Shown: positions 16,597 to 24,879, counted from the stretch's first letter. The stretch: 28,511 nucleotides of DNA from an uncultured Parasphingopyxis sp. (GCA_905479515.1 CAJQMX010000114.1:1-28511), one strand, 5' to 3'. The notes: generated by a model from the letters alone, not told the origin. Numbers and translations are program-made.

Positions 16597-16902
16597 ATGC
16601 ATTTTTCAGTGTTCCTGGGCCTGTCTGTCCTGCTGGCTGCGAGCCAGTTCACCTTCGATCCGGGTGCCTATCAACATGCGCTGCAGAATCACCGCAATCT
16701 GGCGAATGGCGAGATCCAGCTTCAGGATCTCACCCCGCTCGAACGGGCAGAAATTGCCGAAATCGACCGACGATTGCGCAACAGCGAGACCGACCTGCGG
16801 ACGCCGCGGGAACGCTGCATTGACGAACAAGTCGCGCATCATGGCGGGTCGCCAAGCGCGCTGGACCGGGAAGTGATCGATCTGACCTGTAGCGGCCGGT
16901 AA
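16597..16902 (+). CDS. Small secreted protein with two cysteines, unknown function
   Basis: The product is 101 residues from the ATG at 16597, preceded by AGAGGAAAAC at good spacing; the ATG at 16579 is a poorer choice. The N-terminal hydrophobic segment (MHFSVFLGLSVLLAASQ) looks like a signal peptide. The rest is hydrophilic, with a helical charged segment (LERAEIAEIDRRLRNSETDLR). Two Cys lie in the last third (ERCIDEQ and DLTCSGR) and could form a disulfide after export. I do not recognise a family. Confidence 0.6.
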   Translation: MHFSVFLGLSVLLAASQFTFDPGAYQHALQNHRNLANGEIQLQDLTPLERAEIAEIDRRLRNSETDLRTPRERCIDEQVAHHGGSPSALDREVIDLTCSGR

Positions 16903-16931
16903 AAACCACCCTCCCCTGTTACCCCGGACCT

Positions 16932-16990
16932 GTGTCAACCAGTGTCAATCGTAACACCGTATTGCAACACTAATACAGCTATGCTATATC
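16932..16990 (+). promoter_or_regulatory. Promoter with upstream GTGTCAA direct repeats
   Basis: TTGCAA (16962-16967) and TATATC (16985-16990) are separated by 17 bp and fit a sigma-70-type promoter for the membrane protein gene starting at 17024. Just upstream, GTGTCAA occurs twice (16932-16938 and 16942-16948) with a 10-bp period. This is one helical turn, the arrangement expected for an activator bound next to the -35 element. Confidence 0.5.
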
Positions 16991-17023
16991 GACCCAATAA
17001 GGCACAAAAAGGAAGGGTGCGTA

Positions 17024-18073
17024 ATGTATAGCGATAGCGATCTGGAGGCTGCGGTGGACGCGGGAGCGTTTAGCGAAGCCGATGTTGCGAAGTTCCGGCG
17101 GTTCATGGCTGCGGACCGCTCCACCACGCTGGTCGACGAGGAACATTTCCGTCTGATCAGCGGGTTCAACGATATTTTCGTGGCGATAGCGAGCGTGCTG
17201 CTGCTAGTTGCGATTGCCTGGCTGGGCGGCGAAGTGAAGCCATGGCTCGGCGCGCTCGGCGTAGCGGCGGCGGCATGGGGGTTGGCCGAATATTTCACGC
17301 GGGTTCGCCGCATGGCCTTCCCGTCCATCCTGCTCCTGCTCGCCTTTGTCGGCGGACTATTTGCAGCCGTCGGCATCGGGCTGATCGGCGATGAGAACCA
17401 ATATGGCCCTGGTGATGAGGCGATTCTCGCCACCTATATCTCGATCGCCGGTGCGGTCGCCGTGGTCGGTGCCTTTTTCCACTGGCGGCGGTTCACCGTG
17501 CCGATCACCATCGCGGCGGGCGCTGCGGCGCTGGTTGCCACGGTTATCGGGATTTCGGCAGTCGTCTCGGATGGCCAGGTCGAACCGTTTATCAACCCGC
17601 TGCTGTTCGTTTCGGGCCTTGTGGTTTTCGCCTTTGCGATGCGCTGGGACATGAGCGATGCCGTCCGCAAGACGCGGCGTTCGGACGTTGCCTTCTGGCT
17701 CCATCTGCTGGCCGCTCCGCTGATCGTCCATCCGATCTTTGCCGAGATCGGCGTGTTTGAAGGCACGCTGACAGTGGCAGGCGCGGTGCTGGTTATCGGG
17801 CTCTATATCGTGATGGCAGCAATCGCCCTGGCGATCGACAGGCGGGCACTGATGGTATCGAGCCTCGCCTATGTGCTGTGGGCATTGAACGGACTGTTCG
17901 ACCGGTTCGGGGCGGTGGAAACCAATATTGCCTTTGCCGCACTCATCATCGGATCGGCGCTGCTGCTGCTCTCCGCCTTCTGGCACAATGCCCGCGGATT
18001 GGTGGTCAAACCGCTGCCCGAGGCCATCACGAGCCGTTTGCCCGTGATTGGATCGGAAACGGTAACGGCTTAG
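17024..18073 (+). CDS. Multi-pass inner-membrane protein, unknown function
   Basis: The product is 349 residues, with a strong ribosome site (GGAAGGG) before the ATG. A soluble N-terminus of about 45 residues (DLEAAVDAGAFSEADVAKFRRFMAADRSTTLVDEEHF) leads into some ten hydrophobic segments, for example DIFVAIASVLLLVAIAWLG and FPSILLLLAFVGGLFAAVGIGL, with short Arg-rich loops on what is probably the cytoplasmic side. The N-terminal pattern resembles the soluble start of DUF2157-like membrane proteins, but I cannot assign a family firmly. No catalytic or transport motif is visible. It is monocistronic, with its own promoter and terminator. Confidence 0.82.
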   Translation: MYSDSDLEAAVDAGAFSEADVAKFRRFMAADRSTTLVDEEHFRLISGFNDIFVAIASVLLLVAIAWLGGEVKPWLGALGVAAAAWGLAEYFTRVRRMAFPSILLLLAFVGGLFAAVGIGLIGDENQYGPGDEAILATYISIAGAVAVVGAFFHWRRFTVPITIAAGAAALVATVIGISAVVSDGQVEPFINPLLFVSGLVVFAFAMRWDMSDAVRKTRRSDVAFWLHLLAAPLIVHPIFAEIGVFEGTLTVAGAVLVIGLYIVMAAIALAIDRRALMVSSLAYVLWALNGLFDRFGAVETNIAFAALIIGSALLLLSAFWHNARGLVVKPLPEAITSRLPVIGSETVTA

Positions 18074-18115
18074 CCCGTCAGACTCGGCCTAAAGGCCAAG
18101 ATTGCAAAGAAGGGA

Positions 18116-18148
18116 TGGATCCGGTCGAATGGCCGGATCCACCTTTTT
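18116..18148 (+). terminator. Rho-independent terminator, possibly bidirectional
   Basis: TGGATCCGG (18116-18124) and CCGGATCCA (18133-18141) are perfect 9-bp arms with an 8-base loop, followed by CCTTTTT. It ends the membrane protein gene. It also lies just past the stop of the convergent DUF2794 gene, for which it may serve in the other direction. Confidence 0.85.
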
Positions 18149-18155
18149 GCGCTTT

Positions 18156-18515
18156 CTAATCGTTCACGATCTTGAGCAGCCGCCGCTCGACCGGCGCCAA
18201 AACCGGCGCCAGTTCATGCCCGCGTTTCAGGATCATGCCAGCCTCGTTCATAAGCGCCCACATCCCTTGCCGGTTGCGCAATGCGGGGCGTTTTTCGATC
18301 CGGTATTCGGGCCGCTCTGCGGTCCGGCGGAAGGCGGAGAAGGAAGCGAAATCCTTCTCGAAATTCATCGCATAGTCGCGCCAATGCCCGGCCGCCACCA
18401 TCCGACCGTAAAGATCGAGGATGCGGTTCAGCTCGGCACGTTCAAAGCCGATCTGGTTCGGTTTGTGGTGGCCCGACGGACCGTGCGAATTCGGAAACGG
18501 GGTAACGGTTCCCAT
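18156..18515 (-). CDS. DUF2794 family protein
   Basis: The product is 119 residues, the usual size of this alphaproteobacterial family. The characteristic stretch is FERAELNRILDLYGRMVAAGHWRDYAMNF, followed by AFRRTAERPEYRIEKRPALRNRQGMWALMNEAGMILKRG. There is no signal peptide, so it is probably cytoplasmic. Function is unknown. Its ATG shares one base with the TGA of cysE, indicating translational coupling; the cysE-DUF2794 pairing recurs in alphaproteobacteria, as I recall. Confidence 0.88.
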   Translation of the reverse strand: MGTVTPFPNSHGPSGHHKPNQIGFERAELNRILDLYGRMVAAGHWRDYAMNFEKDFASFSAFRRTAERPEYRIEKRPALRNRQGMWALMNEAGMILKRGHELAPVLAPVERRLLKIVND

Positions 18516-19213
18516 CAGGCGCAGTCACTCTCCTGACGGTTCTCTTCGTCGCCGTCCCGCTCCGCGATCAGCGCATCGATCTGCTTGTGCATTGCTTCGA
18601 GTTCGCAACGCATGAGCTCCAGCTTTTGCGTCGAAGGATCGAACATTTCGCTGCACGGCGTTCCATAAGGCACAAAGCCCTCCGGCTTGTCCTCGGCATT
18701 CATCAGCGTCGGCTTGGCCGGGATACCCACCATGACAGCGCCCGGGGGAACATCTTTCGTCACCACGGCATTGGCACCGATCCGTGCGCCCTTGCCAACC
18801 GTGATGGGCCCCAGAATCTGTGCACCTGAACCGATAATCACATCATCCTCGATCGTCGGATGGCGCTTGCCCGCCACGCCGTCTGCCGGGTTGGTTCCGC
18901 CCAGCGTGACATTCTGGTAAATGGTGACATTGTCGCCGATCGTCGCGGTTTCACCAATCACGCTGAAGCCATGATCAATGAACAGGTGGCGGCCAATTTT
19001 GGCCCCCGGGTGAATATCAATGGCCGTCAGCATGCGCGCCGTATGGTTGACCATACGGGCAAAGAAAAACAACCGGGCGCGAAACAGGCGATGCGCCAAG
19101 CGGTGATAGGCAAAGGCCCAGACACCAGGGTACAGCATCACTTCCATGCGCGAGCGGGGCGCGGGATCGCGTGCCATGATGGAATCGATATAGGAATTCA
19201 AACGGCCAAGCAT
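18515..19213 (-). CDS. cysE: Serine O-acetyltransferase CysE
   Basis: The product is 232 residues from the ATG at 19213, chosen for its GGGAG ribosome site; the frame is open to 19264. The enzyme makes O-acetylserine from serine and acetyl-CoA, the first step of cysteine synthesis. The N-terminal helical part is short, as in the EpsC-like group. The left-handed beta-helix carries [10 protein letters not shown], the catalytic [13 protein letters not shown] (D80, H81), NVTLGGT and [10 protein letters not shown] (H118), and ends [21 protein letters not shown]. The protein then continues about 60 residues with a charged tail that includes two Cys. It is the first gene of an operon with the DUF2794 gene. 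Confidence 0.95.
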   Translation of the reverse strand: MLGRLNSYIDSIMARDPAPRSRMEVMLYPGVWAFAYHRLAHRLFRARLFFFARMVNHTARMLTAIDIHPGAKIGRHLFIDHGFSVIGETATIGDNVTIYQNVTLGGTNPADGVAGKRHPTIEDDVIIGSGAQILGPITVGKGARIGANAVVTKDVPPGAVMVGIPAKPTLMNAEDKPEGFVPYGTPCSEMFDPSTQKLELMRCELEAMHKQIDALIAERDGDEENRQESDCA

Positions 19214-19416
19214 TGAGCATCTCCCTCTCCCTGCCGTCAAACTTCGTTGTTTGTTAAAACGCATTTAGCGTCTTCCGCGCCCAAAGCCAATTGCGCGCCT
19301 GCTTTCGGGGCGAAAAGCCAGACTATCGCACTCGAGAAGCAAATTTTAATTGCGGAGCCTGGATTCAAAGGTCAAAGGCAAATTTTCGGGATATCTTTCC
19401 CCAAGGGCTTCACGCC

Positions 19417-20181
19417 GTGATCGACTTCTCGACCCTCGAATCCCTGTTGCCCTTTATCGCCATCGGCTTTGCAGCCCAGGTCGTCGACGGCGCGCTTGGC
19501 ATGGCCTTTGGTGTCATTTGCAACACGTTCCTTGTCGGGATGCTGGGTCTTTCGCCCGCGCGCGCGTCCGCCAAAGTCCATCTTGTTGAATGTTTCACGA
19601 CTTTCGTTTCCGCGATCAGCCATATGATCCATGGCAATATCGACAGGAACCTCTTTTTGCGCCTGTTGATACCCGGCATGATTGGCGGTGCTGCTGGCGC
19701 ATATCTGCTCAGCAATATCGATGCTTCCGTCGTGAAACCGTTTGTTCTCGCCTATCTGGTTTGCATCGGAATCTACCTGCTTGTTCGCGGAATTCTCTAT
19801 CCACCCACCCATCAGCAACCCAAAATTGTCGAGCCATTGGGGCTTGTTGGCGGCTTTCTCGATGCCGCTGGCGGCGGCGGCTGGGGCCCCATCGTCACAA
19901 GCAACCTGCTTGTCCAGGGCGTCGAACCTCGCAAGGTCATTGGCACGGTCAATACCGTCGAATTCTTCCTGACGCTGACGATCTCCGCAACCTTCATATA
20001 CAATCTGGGCCTCTCCGATTTTGCCGGGCCCGTGCTCGGCCTGTTGATCGGCGGTGTTGCAGCCGCGCCATTCGGCGCAGTCATGGCGAAACGCATCCCG
20101 ACCAAGGTGATGCTGATCATGGTCGGGATCGTCCTGACGGTGACGAGTGCTTACGGGACCTACCTCGCACTTACCGCCTGA
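19417..20181 (+). CDS. Sulfite exporter TauE/SafE-family membrane protein
   Basis: The product is 254 residues from a GTG at 19417 preceded by AAGGG. The frame is open to 19291, but the added residues are charged and unlike the family. TauE/SafE proteins export sulfite or sulfoacetate or carry other small organic anions. The two half-repeats are visible: FAAQVVDGALGMAFGV near the start and GGFLDAAGGGGWGPIV in the second half, the latter being the family's glycine-rich signature. About eight membrane segments can be counted. Its location opposite cysE and before oxyR hints at sulfur metabolism, but the substrate is not shown. Confidence 0.88.
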   Translation: MIDFSTLESLLPFIAIGFAAQVVDGALGMAFGVICNTFLVGMLGLSPARASAKVHLVECFTTFVSAISHMIHGNIDRNLFLRLLIPGMIGGAAGAYLLSNIDASVVKPFVLAYLVCIGIYLLVRGILYPPTHQQPKIVEPLGLVGGFLDAAGGGGWGPIVTSNLLVQGVEPRKVIGTVNTVEFFLTLTISATFIYNLGLSDFAGPVLGLLIGGVAAAPFGAVMAKRIPTKVMLIMVGIVLTVTSAYGTYLALTA

Positions 20182-20244
20182 TTGCAACTGGCGCTGAATG
20201 CATAAATTGCTTACAGATCGTTTTTTGATGGAGAAAGTCGATCT

Positions 20245-21147
20245 ATGGCAAGTTATCTTCCGACCCTGAAACAGCTTCAATATCTGGTGGCCCTGCGCGA
20301 CCACGGCCATTTCGGCAAAGCAGCGGAAGCGTGTTTCGTTACGCAGTCAACATTGTCAGCAGGCCTGCGTGAACTGGAATCCCTGATCGGCATCACATTG
20401 GTCGAGCGCACCAGACGGGTTGTGCGCTTCACACCGCTGGGCCTCGCTATTGCCGACAAGGCCCAACGCGTATTGCGCGAGGCCGAAGAACTTTCGGAAA
20501 TGGCGCGAGCAGCAGGCAAGCCATTGTCGGGAGAGATGCGCATGGGCGTTATTCCTACAATCGCACCGTTTCTTCTCCCCCAGATCCTGCCGAAACTGCG
20601 CACGGACTGGCCGGATCTCAAACTGTTCCTGCGGGAGGAAACCAGCCCGGCAGCCTGCGATTCCCTGCAGCGCGGGCAGATTGACTGCATTTTGCTAGCG
20701 CTGCCCTATCGCTGCGGAGAAGTGGATACCGCTGAATTGTTTGATGACCGACTGTTTGTCGCCTTTCCCAAGGGCGAACCGGACAATCCGCCGAAACAGA
20801 TTTCGCCGGAAACGCTCGATGAAGGCCGACTGTTGCTGCTTGAAGACGGGCACTGCCTGAAAGACCATGTTCTGGCCGCCTGCAACCGCCCGGAATTGCG
20901 CGCAGAAGCCCGGATGATGGGGACATCGCTTCACACGCTCGTTCAGATGGTCGAAAATGGTCTCGGAACCACAATGCTCCCCGAGATGGCCATTAAAGCG
21001 GGGATTTTGCGCGATACGCACATTATTGCCCGCCCCCTTGACGCTGATCATCCGGCGCGTACGATTGCGTTGGTGTGGCGAAAAAACAGTCCGCGCGAAA
21101 AGGATTTTCAGTTGCTCGCCGACGCCATGCGTGAGGCAGCGGCCTGA
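20245..21147 (+). CDS. oxyR: Hydrogen-peroxide-sensing LysR-family regulator OxyR
   Basis: The product is 300 residues with a ribosome site (GGAGAAAG) upstream. The N-terminal LysR helix-turn-helix is seen in LKQLQYLVALRDHGHFGKAAEACFVTQSTLSAGLRELE (about 8-45). The regulatory domain contains LLLLEDGHCLKDHVLAAC, with C204 and C213 nine residues apart, exactly as the redox pair C199/C208 of E. coli OxyR. This separates it from other LysR proteins such as CysB. OxyR activates catalase and peroxiredoxin genes when the disulfide forms; none of those is in the window. It follows the TauE gene by 63 bases on the same strand. Confidence 0.95.
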   Translation: MASYLPTLKQLQYLVALRDHGHFGKAAEACFVTQSTLSAGLRELESLIGITLVERTRRVVRFTPLGLAIADKAQRVLREAEELSEMARAAGKPLSGEMRMGVIPTIAPFLLPQILPKLRTDWPDLKLFLREETSPAACDSLQRGQIDCILLALPYRCGEVDTAELFDDRLFVAFPKGEPDNPPKQISPETLDEGRLLLLEDGHCLKDHVLAACNRPELRAEARMMGTSLHTLVQMVENGLGTTMLPEMAIKAGILRDTHIIARPLDADHPARTIALVWRKNSPREKDFQLLADAMREAAA

Positions 21148-21248
21148 TAGTCCAGCCGACCGAAACGACAGAGTGATGGAAACCTTTCTCATCGTGGTGC
21201 GTAGATTAGCCGTACCCTGTCCCTGAAAAACCAAAGAGGAGATCTATT

Positions 21249-21920
21249 TTGTTGAAGTCTATGCGATTGGCCAAAGGAACCGGAGTAGCAATGGGATTGG
21301 CCCTGTTCGCCCTTGGCAGCGCCCCCGCGCTTGCTGTCCAGAATGAAAGCGCAGAAGCTGCTGACCAGGCGGCAACGCCGGTTGAAGCTGAAGCCGCGAC
21401 GACATCCGAAGCTGAAGCCGAGACCGTAACCGTCGGCGGCGCAGAAATGCTGTCGACGCTCAATATCGTCGAAAACGCTTCACATTCTGCAATCCACACG
21501 ACACTCGTTGCCGCTGTTGAGCAGGCCGGGCTTGGGGACACGCTTTCCGGCCCCGGCCCGTTCACCGTATTTGCACCGACCGATGAAGCTTTCGGGCGCC
21601 TGCCCGCTGGTACAGTCGATGCGCTGATGCAGGACCCGGCACGTGCGCAGCTTGCCCAGATCCTCAGCTATCATGTGGTACCGGGCGCGCTGGATGCCGA
21701 AACACTGACCGCCATGATCACCGAAGCAGGTGGCGAAGTCACGTTGACGACCGTTGAAGGTTCACCGCTAGTAGCGTCTCTGGACAATGGTGCCGTAGCG
21801 CTTCGTGACGAGATCGGCAGCATCGCGTTCGTCACCCAGGCTGACGTCGCCCAGTCGAACGGCATCGTTCATGTCATCAATGGCGTGATGGTGCCCGAGC
21901 CGGACACTGCCGCCGACTGA
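21249..21920 (+). CDS. Secreted fasciclin (FAS1) domain protein
   Basis: The product is 223 residues starting at TTG (21249; the next codon is also TTG), positioned eight bases after AGGAG. A signal peptide ends at ALA-V around residue 29. A spacer of about 35 residues made of Ala and Glu follows (EAEAATTSEAEAET), and then one FAS1 domain. The domain shows GPGPFTVFAPTDEAFGRLP, LAQILSYHVVPGAL and the closing SNGIVHVINGVMVPE. FAS1 domains mediate adhesion or matrix contact at the cell surface; in bacteria the partner is usually unknown. A strong terminator follows. Confidence 0.93.
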   Translation: MLKSMRLAKGTGVAMGLALFALGSAPALAVQNESAEAADQAATPVEAEAATTSEAEAETVTVGGAEMLSTLNIVENASHSAIHTTLVAAVEQAGLGDTLSGPGPFTVFAPTDEAFGRLPAGTVDALMQDPARAQLAQILSYHVVPGALDAETLTAMITEAGGEVTLTTVEGSPLVASLDNGAVALRDEIGSIAFVTQADVAQSNGIVHVINGVMVPEPDTAAD

Positions 21921-21949
21921 GGCGTTCCGATACACGGCTTTGAATTTTT

Positions 21950-21980
21950 AAAAGGGGTGCCGCGATGCGGTGCCCCTTTT
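21950..21980. terminator. Bidirectional Rho-independent terminator
   Basis: AAAAGGGGTGCCGC (21950-21963) pairs with GCGGTGCCCCTTTT (21967-21980), with two wobble pairs and a GAT loop. A and T runs lie at both ends, so it can serve the FAS1 gene and the convergent moaE, whose stop is 4 bases away. Confidence 0.88.
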
Positions 21981-21983
21981 CCG

Positions 21984-22430
21984 TTATCCCGCCCAGCGTT
22001 CACGCTGCGTCAGATCGCCTTCGCGCGCTTCAACCCATGCGGACCGGCCATCCGCAAATTCCTCACGCTTCCAGAATGGGGCATCCGTTTTCAGCCAGTC
22101 GATCACAAAATGCATGGCATTGATGGCATCGCCCCGGTGGCGCGAAGCAGCACCCACAAAAACAATCCGTTCGCCCGGCGTCATGCGCCCAACCCGATGG
22201 ATGATCGTCAGACCTGCCAGCGCCCAGCGCCCAGCGGCATCCGCAGCGATCCGGCGCAGCGCATTTTCCGTCATCGCTGGATAATGCTCAAGCTCCAGCA
22301 CCGCGAGCCCGCCCTCCCCGCGTACAAGCCCGGTAAATGTCGCCACTGCGCCAGCATCCCCAGCCTCTAGCTTTGTGCATTCGGCGACCGGATCAAAGGC
22401 TTCACGCTGGATACGAATCTCAGGCGTCAT
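21984..22430 (-). CDS. moaE: Molybdopterin synthase catalytic subunit MoaE
   Basis: The product is 148 residues. MoaE transfers sulfur from MoaD thiocarboxylate to cyclic pyranopterin monophosphate to make molybdopterin. Typical segments are GAVATFTGLVR, LELEHYPAMTE, HRVGRMTPGERIVFVGAASRHR and the active-site stretch DWLKTDAPFWKREEF with K114 and K121. Its start overlaps the moaD stop by ATGA (22427-22430), so the two subunits are made together. Last gene of the pgsA-moaD-moaE run. Confidence 0.96.
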   Translation of the reverse strand: MTPEIRIQREAFDPVAECTKLEAGDAGAVATFTGLVRGEGGLAVLELEHYPAMTENALRRIAADAAGRWALAGLTIIHRVGRMTPGERIVFVGAASRHRGDAINAMHFVIDWLKTDAPFWKREEFADGRSAWVEAREGDLTQRERWAG

Positions 22431-22684
22431 CCGCCGGTAACCGGAGGGAAAAGTGCAACCTCGCCAACGCCCGCCAGCGATGCGTCCATACCTGTAAATT
22501 CCTGATCTACCGCCACCCGCAGGCGCGTCCTGTCAGCAAAGGCTTGCGCATAGCCCTCTCCGCGCCCGGCCAGCCAATCGATCAGCGCGGCGACAGTCTC
22601 TACGCCATCGGGCGGATCAACCGTTTCACCATCGCAGCCAATCGCTTCCCGAACCCAGGCGAAATAGAGCAACTCTATCGCCAT
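22427..22684 (-). CDS. moaD: Molybdopterin synthase sulfur-carrier subunit MoaD
   Basis: The product is 85 residues starting MAIELLYFAWVREAIG. It is a ubiquitin-like beta-grasp protein ending in PPVTGG, whose terminal Gly-Gly is adenylated and thiocarboxylated. The frame is open upstream to 22876, but that part overlaps pgsA in another frame and is not like MoaD. The ATG at 22684 lies five bases after the pgsA stop, consistent with an operon. Confidence 0.93.
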   Translation of the reverse strand: MAIELLYFAWVREAIGCDGETVDPPDGVETVAALIDWLAGRGEGYAQAFADRTRLRVAVDQEFTGMDASLAGVGEVALFPPVTGG

Positions 22685-22689
22685 ACCGC

Positions 22690-23253
22690 TCAATCCATAT
22701 GCTTGAGGCCGGCGCGCAAATAATCCCAGCCTGTTACTATGGTGAGACCAGCTGCCACCCAGAGCGATGCAAGCCCGACGGGTTCCACCCATGCAAAGTC
22801 GGTCCAGCCGCCATGCTGCACCGCACCTGCCAATATCAGCGCACCCAGAGCAAACATCTGAATAGCGGTCTTCCATTTGGCGAGCTGGCTCACTGGCACG
22901 GAAACGCTGAGCCCGGCCAAAAATTCACGCAGGCCCGAAACGATGATCTCGCGCAGCAGGATGACGATTGCCGCGATAACGTGCCAGCTTTCGATATCAC
23001 GCGTAAAAATGAGCATCACGATAACCGATGCCACCATGATCTTGTCCGCGATCGGATCAAGAAAGATACCAAGCTTGGAAACCGTGCCCTGCGACCTTGC
23101 GAGATAACCGTCGAGATAATCCGTCAGGCCAACAATACAGTAGAGAATGAACGCGCAAATATACCCCAGCCAAGCCGAGTCCCAAAGCAGCGCGACAAGG
23201 ATCGGCACGGCAAAGATACGCGATAGGGTAAGCAGGTTTGGCAAGGTCAACAT
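22690..23253 (-). CDS. pgsA: CDP-diacylglycerol--glycerol-3-phosphate 3-phosphatidyltransferase PgsA
   Basis: The product is 187 residues with several membrane segments. It makes phosphatidylglycerophosphate, the precursor of phosphatidylglycerol and cardiolipin, in the inner membrane. The CDP-alcohol phosphotransferase motif DxxDGxxAR-x8-GxxxDxxxD is complete: D45, D48-G49, A52-R53, G62, D66 and D70 in DYLDGYLARSQG and LGIFLDPIADK. The opening MLTLPNLLTLSR is typical of PgsA. It heads an operon with moaD and moaE and lies divergent to an LplT-like transporter gene. Confidence 0.95.
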   Translation of the reverse strand: MLTLPNLLTLSRIFAVPILVALLWDSAWLGYICAFILYCIVGLTDYLDGYLARSQGTVSKLGIFLDPIADKIMVASVIVMLIFTRDIESWHVIAAIVILLREIIVSGLREFLAGLSVSVPVSQLAKWKTAIQMFALGALILAGAVQHGGWTDFAWVEPVGLASLWVAAGLTIVTGWDYLRAGLKHMD

Positions 23254-23399
23254 GGTTCGCCCCTCCTAACCGCTTTTGCCGAAGCAACAAAGCCTCCTTC
23301 TGTTCATCGTGCCTGCATGTCCCCTTGGCGCGCCGCCAAGCCTCGGCTATGCGTGCTTGCGAATTCTGAAGCACCCCTTCCCTTTCCTCGAAGGACTGC

Positions 23400-24680
23400 A
23401 TGCCAACATCGCTCGATCTTTTGACCAAGCGCCGATTTGCGCCGCTTTTCGTCACCCAGATGTTGGGCGCGTTTAACGACAATCTGTTCAAGTTCGCGAT
23501 GCTCGTGCTCGTGATCTACCAAATCTACGACGATCCCAATCAGGAATTTCAGTTCAGCACGGTTTCAACCGGCCTTTTCATCCTGCCCTTTTTCCTGCTT
23601 TCCGCCATCGCCGGCCAGCTTGCTGACAATATGGACAAGGCGAAGGTTATCCGGTTCGTCAAAACGCTGGAGATAATAATCGCGCTGACCGGGGCTGCCG
23701 GGCTGATCCTCCAGTCGATCCCGCTGATGTTGACGGCATTGTTCGCACTTGGCGCGCAATCGACATTTTTCGGACCGATCAAATATGCGATCCTGCCCCA
23801 GCATCTCAAAAAAGAAGAGGTGCTCGCGGGAACCGGGCTTGTGGAAGCAGGCACCTATGTCGCGATCCTCGCCGGCACGATCCTCGGCGGCGTCATTGTT
23901 GACTGGTTCGGCGCATATTGGGCTGCAGCCTGGGTGCTTATGGTGGCTGTTCTCGGCAGGATCAGCGCACAATTTGTGCCGGACGCGCCCGCGCAAAAAG
24001 AAGCCGAACCCATCGATTATAATATCTTCCGTTCCTCGTATCGCCTCGTCAGTGCGACCATGCATATCCGGCGCCTTTTTCTGGCGATCATCGCAATCAG
24101 CTTTTTCTGGACCATCGGGTCGGTGTTGATCATCCAGTTTCCGCCCCTTGTGAAGAATGTGCTGACGGCTGACCCTACCGTCGCCAGCCTGTTTCTCGGA
24201 CTATTCTCCATTGGTATAGCCATCGGGTCCGTACTGGCTAATCGCCTCCTCAAAGGCCAGGTTTCGGCCCGTATTGCACCGTTCAGTGTGATATTGATGG
24301 GCGTCTTTGTGCTCATTCTCTATTTTATCTCGGTCCGCTGGGAAGGATTGGAGAATGGCGAACTCTATGACCTTATGGGCTTTATCCTACACAGCGGAAG
24401 CTGGCTGTTGCTGGCCGTACTTCTCGGGGTTGCGATTGCGGGCGGCATGTTCGTCGTTCCGCTTTATGCATTCATCACAACAACAGTTGATATCAGCCAG
24501 ACGGCCAGGACCGTTGCGGCGAACAATATCGTCAACTCAGGATCCATGGTGCTCGGGGCGCTTGCTGCACTCGGCCTCAGCCTGCTGGGCGTTTCAACAA
24601 CCGAGCAGCTGTTCCTTGTCGCGACCATGTGCCTGGTTTCGGCGTGGACAGCATGGCTGCTGCACAAGGCATGCGACTAG
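23400..24680 (+). CDS. MFS transporter, LplT-like (lysophospholipid transporter type)
   Basis: The product is 426 residues with about twelve membrane segments. QMLGAFNDNLFKFAMLVLV at the start and FFGPIKYAILPQHLKKEEVLAGTGLVEAGTYVAILAGTILGG in the middle are the hallmarks of LplT and of the MFS half of LplT-Aas fusions, which flip lysophospholipids inward for re-acylation. Here the protein stands alone: it stops after the twelfth segment and no acyltransferase or acyl-ACP synthetase follows. It is divergent to pgsA, which fits a phospholipid role. I cannot exclude another substrate. Confidence 0.88.
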   Translation: MPTSLDLLTKRRFAPLFVTQMLGAFNDNLFKFAMLVLVIYQIYDDPNQEFQFSTVSTGLFILPFFLLSAIAGQLADNMDKAKVIRFVKTLEIIIALTGAAGLILQSIPLMLTALFALGAQSTFFGPIKYAILPQHLKKEEVLAGTGLVEAGTYVAILAGTILGGVIVDWFGAYWAAAWVLMVAVLGRISAQFVPDAPAQKEAEPIDYNIFRSSYRLVSATMHIRRLFLAIIAISFFWTIGSVLIIQFPPLVKNVLTADPTVASLFLGLFSIGIAIGSVLANRLLKGQVSARIAPFSVILMGVFVLILYFISVRWEGLENGELYDLMGFILHSGSWLLLAVLLGVAIAGGMFVVPLYAFITTTVDISQTARTVAANNIVNSGSMVLGALAALGLSLLGVSTTEQLFLVATMCLVSAWTAWLLHKACD

Positions 24681-24684
24681 GCGT

Positions 24685-24879
24685 CTAGCCGAGAAACGTC
24701 AGGAAGAAGATGAACCCGCCCGCCCAGGTCATCGTGAAGAGCTTGGCGTTTTCCACAAACTCCGACCGGCGCCGGAAAGGCGGCCTGCGCAGTGTGACCA
24801 CCGTATCGTCATCGCGCGCGCGGCGGATGAGGTCTGCCGTAAGCGGCGGATAGAGCGAGTCGGGCGGAACGGTGGCCAT
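24685..24879 (-). CDS. Small single-span membrane protein, unknown
   Basis: The product is 64 residues. A soluble, Arg-rich N-terminal part (MATVPPDSLYPPLTADLIRRARDDD) is followed by one C-terminal hydrophobic segment (LFTMTWAGGFIFFLTFLG). This gives a tail-anchored layout. It is convergent with the MFS gene, with four bases between the stop codons. The start is an ATG with only a weak upstream purine stretch. Coding status rests on the coherent membrane pattern and the tight fit between neighbours. Confidence 0.6.
   Translation of the reverse strand: MATVPPDSLYPPLTADLIRRARDDDTVVTLRRPPFRRRSEFVENAKLFTMTWAGGFIFFLTFLG

Noticed and set aside
19372..20310. Minus-strand open frame of 312 codons
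   Set aside because: It is antisense to the TauE/SafE gene and the beginning of oxyR, with a highly charged composition and no fold pattern.
22685..22876. Longer form of moaD starting at 22876
   Set aside because: The added 64 residues overlap pgsA in another frame and do not look like a beta-grasp protein; MoaD is normally about 80-85 residues.
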